Position numbers and translations under genes: made by a program. This document shows positions 58,601 to 64,000 of a stretch of DNA of 64,000 nt, in pieces. Under the pieces are notes generated by a model, which ran no database searches, had not been told where the DNA came from, and saw nothing but the letters and a program-made list of their open reading frames with translations. Position 1 is the stretch's first letter. Each line of letters starts with the position of its first letter. This DNA comes from Effrenium voratum. Its lineage: Eukaryota; Sar; Dinophyceae; Suessiales; Symbiodiniaceae. The DNA lies in assembly GCA_963377175.1 (NCBI GenBank), contig CAUJNA010003738.1, positions 195,001 to 259,000 on the forward strand, given 5' to 3'.

Positions 58601-60805
58601 AGTTGGTTAAACCACCCAACGCACCTACACCTTTGCCTTCGGCTATTTGATGACTTGCTGCACCTCCCCCTCGAAATGAACACACAATGAGCCCAAAAGA
58701 AAAAGACGGATCTCCCCAATCGGGGATGAAACGGGCTTCTATGTCAAATGCAAGAGTGACTGCCACCAGCCCCCTCACAATCGGCACCACCGTTGGGGCT
58801 CAAGTGGCTGGTGCCAACACGACGTGTTTGGATGCTTGTTTTGATCCCTATTCTTCCGAAAAAAGAAACACTGTATATACACGCATGTGTATACAATATG
58901 TGTATGTATACATACATATGCAGCATATCCGTTCAAATCGCTTATTGAGATGGGATGCTTCCATCCTTTAGACCCACCTCGAAGGATCTGCTGATTCTCA
59001 GGGCATGCGGAAGAGCAGCTAGACTGCTTTGCCAAGTCAAACCGGGAACTCCCCGGCTAGAAGAAGTACTCTGAAACGAAAGTGGGCAAAATACGAGGAC
59101 AGATCCCCTGCTAAATGTTTAACTTTTAGTGGGTTAAATAGACACCTCCCCTAACCCAACAACCCAAAAAGCGAAGGGGACGGCGAACCGCCCTTCGCTG
59201 GCCCATGCCCAGCGACTTCCCGAAAGCCTCGGAAATCACCTCTTCCCGGACGGAGACGCCTCGCTTTCAGGTTGCTGGGCTCTCAGAGAAGTTTGAGAAA
59301 TGAGAATGGCTGGGGATGGTCGGCGCCGCACTTTTCTGCTAAGCAAGGCTATGAGCGGCATAGCTCTCCACTGGAATTACTGGCAGTAGAGAGCCCGAGG
59401 CAAACCAACACATCACTTTGAGTCCTTCTTTGTCCTCCAGGCACGGGACATATTGAAAGGGAACATGGATCTCTCACAATTCATGGATGTGGAGTGTGTA
59501 GCCGGAAGGTTGAAAGCCCAACTTGCCCCGTACATGTCTCGAATCTTGCGCCAAGTTTGGAGAAGAACTCGCCCAAGGGGTTGTTTCCCAAAATAGGACC
59601 CCGACAAACGGTTTGGCATCAGTTGGGTTTCCCTTTGAGCAACCAAACGGGTGTCGCCCAAATTTTAGGCAATGCCCGTGTTCCGTCATCGCTCTCACAG
59701 TGCTAAGGACGACCTGTGAGAGCCTCATCAGCAGCTTTATGTCCCATCAGCAGAAACCAACCCAAGACATGCGGCTTCCACAGAGCCAAGCGGAGTCCTG
59801 GCAATAAAGCCATGGAGTCCATTGCTCAAATGAGGGGCATGCGGAACTGGAAAACTCAGCTGCATCTCTGGAGGCAAGGGACTCTTTGGGTCGCAAGGGA
59901 ATCTCCGACACGTCCATGGTGATGTCTACCACGTCCCAAAGTGTCCTCACCCGGAGACACAGCTAAGAGAAGTAGGAGAAACCTGAAAAAAGAGAAATTC
60001 GATAGTTCAATCCTTCCCGCCTCCGGGCGCCGCAGTTTGGACCTGGCGCTAAACACACCCAGCTTCGAAAATGGTCTTGGACCGGGTTTTCGGGCTTTTG
60101 GCAAGACTGACAAATCAATCCATCTATGTTCCACCAAACTGAAAGGACACCTATGTTCCCACATTTCCCCCTGAAACATCACTTCCGAATGGCCCAATGG
60201 AAAATGTAGAGAAAGCCATGCTTGCAAGATCCAATGAAACAAAGCGCACACATGGATGAGCATTGGCAAAAACAGAATTGCATGGCAAGCGGCATGGCTC
60301 ATCGTGGCAATGGAAAACGAGGCACGTGTCCATATGCGTCTAACCAGGCCCCATCTCGGCTTGCTATCTGGGATGACCTCTAGGCCGGCCACCAACTCCC
60401 GGTTGCTGGGTTAGGAAACAGCAAGAAGTTTTTGGGCAGCCTGGGGGGGGGGTTGCGAACTTTGTATAGATCCCGTGCCCATTTCCGAAAGCCAATCGTC
60501 TGGGCGAATAGTAACAATTAGTCTTCATGAGTGATGTCTCGAACCCCCTTTATGGTGTCGTCACACTTTTCCAAATAAACACGAAAAGGCAGAGGAGCAA
60601 AGTCTGAGACCCATCCGATATAGCGCGGACGTGACCCGACAGTGGCCTCCGCCTCCCAGCTGTTCGCCGGATGGAAGATGGGCGAGGGAGACGCCTGTGC
60701 GCGTCGCTCATATCGCCCGAAGGAAAAAACGAAAACAGCATGAACAACAGAAGAGCAGGCAGGCACTTGCGGAATCGGTCAAGAAGGGCTGGGGCGCCGA
60801 TGAAA
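52607..60805. other. No confirmed gene
   Basis: Frames up to 195 codons occur (53746-54333 +; 52615-53175 -; 59856-60395 -) without motifs. A run of 17 C lies at 58376-58392, soon followed by A-rich sequence. A minus frame ending in a stop near 60518 is weakly exon-like. Confidence 0.45.
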
Positions 60806-60990
60806 TGAACAAAGGGAGGGAGGGAGGGAGGGAGGGAGGGAGGGTGGGTGGGTGGGTGGGTGGGTGGGTCGGTGGGTGGGTGGGTGGGTGGGTGGGCGGG
60901 TGGGTGGGTCTTTGGGGTCGTGTATGTTTGTGTTTGTGAGCGTGTGGGTGTGTGTGTGTGTGTGCGCGTGCGTGGGTGTGGGTGGGTGTG
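60806..60990 (+). repeat. GGGA/GGGT tetranucleotide array followed by GT repeats
   Basis: GGGA units (about 60812-60843), then GGGT units with rare changes (about 60844-60910), then GTGT/GTGC to about 60990. The plus strand has dozens of G3 runs separated by one base and is strongly prone to G-quadruplex formation. Confidence 0.92.
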
Positions 60991-61589
60991 ACCTCTCCTA
61001 GTTCATGGAGGGAGAGAGTCACTCCTTCTTTCGCATCATTCCAAGAAGGGGAGCCATCCATTTATGCGATGGTCCAACGAAGTGTCGAGGCTGATCGCCT
61101 CGACGCACCTGCTAAGTTGCGCTTTTTCCACACAGAGACACCATTCGGCTTGGAAACGTTTGATGATATGTCCAAAACATGCACAGTTCAGCGCCTGCAC
61201 CTGCAAACCGAAAAGTGTGTGACAAACAATCCAGCCTTCTTCCTATTGCCTGTCTTCCCGGAGCAGCAAGTCGGAATGCGTCATTCAGAGCAATGACTCT
61301 GATGCTTAGCCTGTGCTTGACCACCCATCCTTTGCTCCATTTGTCTAATTATTTGAATTCAGTTTGCTCACCCCCTGACAACTGTGAACGTCCTTCTGCT
61401 TTGCAAAGCTATCACTCCTAGCCCCGTTTGTCTGGCTGCCTATCCCCCACCATCTCCACTCAGCATCACCAAGCCCCCGGGCGCTGCGCGCAGAAAGCGC
61501 ACTGGGGCTAGGCCTGAGCTGACTCGCTGATGCACGCAGTGCCGGTGCATTGCCGAGCTACAGCGCATTTTCTGAAAGCCCTTGTTTTT
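60991..61589. other. No supported gene
   Basis: Ordinary-composition sequence with short overlapping frames on both strands. No motif recognised. Confidence 0.5.
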
Positions 61590-61905
61590 AATAATTTTTG
61601 ACAGGCACCAGAGCGAACAAATGCAAAAGGCCAACAATTGGCACTCTTTCAATATTCTCGCGCATGCTACCTACTACCACGTTTGCAGCGAGGCTCCTTG
61701 TAAGTTCATCAGCATGCCCATCCGGTAGCATAACAAATGCCAAAGCACCAACCCATTCGTCAAACATGTGTGACACGCCCCCAAACCAGCCCTTGTTGTT
61801 AAGGCCGTCTATAATGGTTGTTCGGAGGCCCTCAGGGGACCGCTGCTGTGGTGTATTCATACCTTCAGTCCTACATTCTCCTACATTCTCAGGGGTGCCA
61901 GTCTC
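61590..61905 (-). CDS. Possible ORF or exon of unknown function
   Basis: The minus frame runs to TAA at about 61590. It contains WFGGVSHMFDEWVGALAF and then LPDGHADELTRSLAANVVVG, with balanced, globular composition unlike the repeat-derived frames nearby. No family is recognised. It may be the last exon of a gene or a recycled fragment. Confidence 0.3.
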
Positions 61906-61968
61906 ATTCTTTCAGGGCTGCTTTCAAGAAAACGCCAATGAAAAAACAGCTTGTTTAAAACAAAGGAA

Positions 61969-62015
61969 ACCACCACCACCGCCACCACCGCCGCCGCCAC
62001 CACCACCACCAACCA
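61969..62015. repeat. CCACCG/CCG triplet repeat
   Basis: CCACCACCGCCACCGCCGCC-type tract, giving poly-Pro on + and poly-Val/Ala on -. Both are artefacts. Confidence 0.85.
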
Positions 62016-62412
62016 CCCATTCAACATTAACTCAATCATCCGTTCACCACCACCGCCAGCAGAATAAGACCTTGAGGGACCCTCAAGACGATCCATGAGC
62101 TCCCGGCAGCTTCGCTGCCTGTGACGCAGTCCAAGGAATTCGTTGCAGGGATCGGGGGAGGCGGGGGACCCTCCGAATTGTCCACATGAGTTTAGGCTCA
62201 CAGTGGATGCAAAGGTTACACGGTGGGTACATAGAGCATCCATGTTACCTCCGATGCGGGGCCTGCTCTTCCCTTTCAGGAGCCTCAAGCCCAGACACCG
62301 AGGGCGATACTTTCCATCGAACCGCCCAATCACAAACTGCGCACATGCCAGACAAACTGCGATCAAGACAAGCCAGGCGCACACATGTATATCTCCTGGC
62401 ACCCTGGTTAGA

Positions 62413-62550
62413 GAGAGAGGGAGAGAGAGCGAGAGAGCGAGAGCGAGAGCAAGAGCGAGGGGAGGACCTGGAAGGCAGGGAGGAGTGGGGGAGGGAGTGA
62501 GGGAGGGAGGGAGGGAGGGAGCAAAGGAGGGATGGAGGGGCAGGGAGAGA
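62413..62550. repeat. Polypurine GAGA/GGGA tract
   Basis: The plus strand is almost entirely A and G (AGAG, GAGC, GGGA units) with few interruptions. Such tracts can form triplexes. No coding signal. Confidence 0.85.
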
Positions 62551-63616
62551 GGAAAGAACAAACACAAAGCAGTGCATAGCCAGAAGGCTGCGCCGCTGAA
62601 CCAGAACTCACGTTTAGGAGGTTCACACAGCACAATATTTCTTTAGAACACCCGGTTGTTCTCCCACTTCAGTCAAAACCGAGCGGCTGCTAAAGGACAC
62701 GACGCACCACATCTCTGGCAAACAAAGCTGACAAGCAACCGGATGGATCGTTGAACTATTCCATTAAATGGATCGTTGAACCGGCAGTCCACTCTCCCAA
62801 GAACTTGCCTGAACTTTTTTTGGGGGGGGCCTTAGGCCCTGGTGACTAAAGGATCCTAATCGGATCAAAAACCTACAGATTCCAAACCCAGCATGCCGAA
62901 AATGCTTCAATTGTTTTGCGCAGACCAAAATAACATTTGGAGCCATTTGAGGCCCTCAAAACCATTGTGCATAACACCGACCACTTTCCCTTTCGCTCGC
63001 CCTTACGCCCTCTTTCGCGACCACAGTGTGGCAACACCTTGTATCTCCACTAGGTCTCCCGTACACAAAGCCTAGTTCCGTCGATTTAGATCGACTCCCA
63101 TTTGGGTATGGGTCAAAATAAACCCACCAGGGAACCGCAGGTTTTAGTCTTTGGTTCCATTTATCAGCGTTCCATTTACGCATTTTTGACCCACAGCCAG
63201 TTCAGCAAGACGGGGCCTCAAAACCCCAAGCTCCCAATCCTCAAGCGCACTCGGCCTCCAAACGAGGCGTCGAGGCCTCGATGGAGACCCGCAGCCTTCG
63301 TGGCGGGTCGGAGTTCGTTGCCATGGGAACTCCGGACCTCTGGATCAATGCCACTCCCTTACCAACCTTCGCCACTCTGATGACCATACCTGCCCGCATA
63401 TGTTGTGACCATGGCTATATGTCCCCTTCAAACAACCCCCCCAAGCAGAAACTCGAATAAAGTTGGCCGAAAGGCGATCCTTTCAGCCCAAAGAGAGGAA
63501 ACATGGGGATGTGTCAGACTAGGCGACACTAAAAAATGGTGGCTTTTCCGTGTATGTCCCCTTACACCAACTTGGAAAGGGTACCCTCTCGCACACACTC
63601 ACCCACACACACACAC

Positions 63617-63656
<40 letters not shown>

Positions 63657-64000
63657 CGCCATCCGCGCACCGCCATCCGGGGAACTGTTACGAGGGAAAA
63701 CATGACAGCGCGCCTAGGCTTCACCAGTCCACAACATGCCGAGAAACAAATCTGAAATTTCAAGGTTAATGCCTTCAATGTGCCTCTGGTAGCAAGCAGC
63801 GATAAGTACAAGGTCGGGCGACCCAAGCAGCTGATATACTGTGGATGGCAAAAAAGGCACAAGGTTTGCCCCCAAATTGGCACATGTCGCAGCAAGTTGG
63901 CATGTGTGTTGCGCATATGTTGGGGCCATGGAACGCGCTCCCCATCAGCTTGCGAACAACGAAACCAAGGCAGTCTATGTCCCATGGCAAAAGGCCGCTG
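62551..64000. other. No supported gene
   Basis: Nothing recognisable apart from the CA repeat at 63598-63652. Confidence 0.5.
63598..63652. repeat. CA dinucleotide microsatellite
   Basis: ACAC run with a few interruptions (CTCACCC, CTAC). Confidence 0.95.

Noticed and set aside
58787..58804. GTTGGGGCTCAAG on + as a spliced-leader relic
   Set aside because: Only the CTCAAG end matches well; the TTTTGG core is changed.
59856..60395. 179-codon minus-strand ORF
   Set aside because: No motif or conserved-looking core; overlapping plus frames are similar in quality.

Overview
The window reads as nuclear DNA of a dinoflagellate. Four independent signs agree. (1) A tandem run of decayed copies of the dinoflagellate spliced-leader 3' part (CCATTTTGGCTCAAG) lies at 52567-52606. 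(2) A host gene is cut into 32-77 bp exons with GC as well as GT splice donors. (3) The retroelements are of a type I associate with dinoflagellate genomes. (4) Most of the sequence is unannotatable DNA full of microsatellites and minisatellites, with no operons, Shine-Dalgarno sites or dense ORFs. I cannot name the species.

Layout. 1-4 kb: no gene, small repeats. 4.1-6.85 kb: a decayed retroelement in two pieces on opposite strands. Reverse transcriptase fingers and palm are on + (6342-6842); the YCDN box, connection and RNase H are on - (5128-5765). This is the arrangement left by a 5' inversion. 7.4-13 kb: minisatellites, including two GTGCTTGC-type blocks around an unrelated AT-richer tandem repeat. 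13-22.7 kb: no confirmed gene, one plausible exon near 14.0 kb. 22.74-24.12 kb: a 1.4 kb mosaic of A/C-rich simple repeats with an 889 bp stretch lacking T. 24.7-25 kb: a 20 bp minisatellite.

28.2-42.9 kb, minus strand: a protein disulfide isomerase-like gene, rebuilt from seven short exons whose phases fit end to end: thioredoxin start, CGHC active site, LAPKWEELAEKL helix, KVDCT strand, GYPTLK cis-proline loop, C-terminal strand and helix. A complete Ty1/copia-type LTR retrotransposon (31626-39308) sits in the intron between its third and fourth exons, in the same orientation. It has identical 139 bp LTRs, a 5 bp target-site duplication CGTGT, and an uninterrupted 2435-codon gag-pol frame. 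Without it that intron would be about 1.65 kb, like its neighbours. The polyprotein carries gag with a CCHC knuckle, a DTG protease, a region resembling a cytosine-C5 methyltransferase (PPC motif), a D,D35E integrase, reverse transcriptase and RNase H, then about 300 extra C-terminal residues of unknown role. A CAT/CAC-triplet array with a higher-order period near 450 bp fills the intron between exons B and C.

43-64 kb: no confirmed gene. It holds scattered exon-like ORFs, the spliced-leader relics at 52.6 kb, a G-quadruplex-prone GGGT/GGGA array at 60.8 kb, a polypurine tract at 62.4 kb and a CA repeat at 63.6 kb. Most long ORFs in the window are by-products of repeats or chance and are left out.
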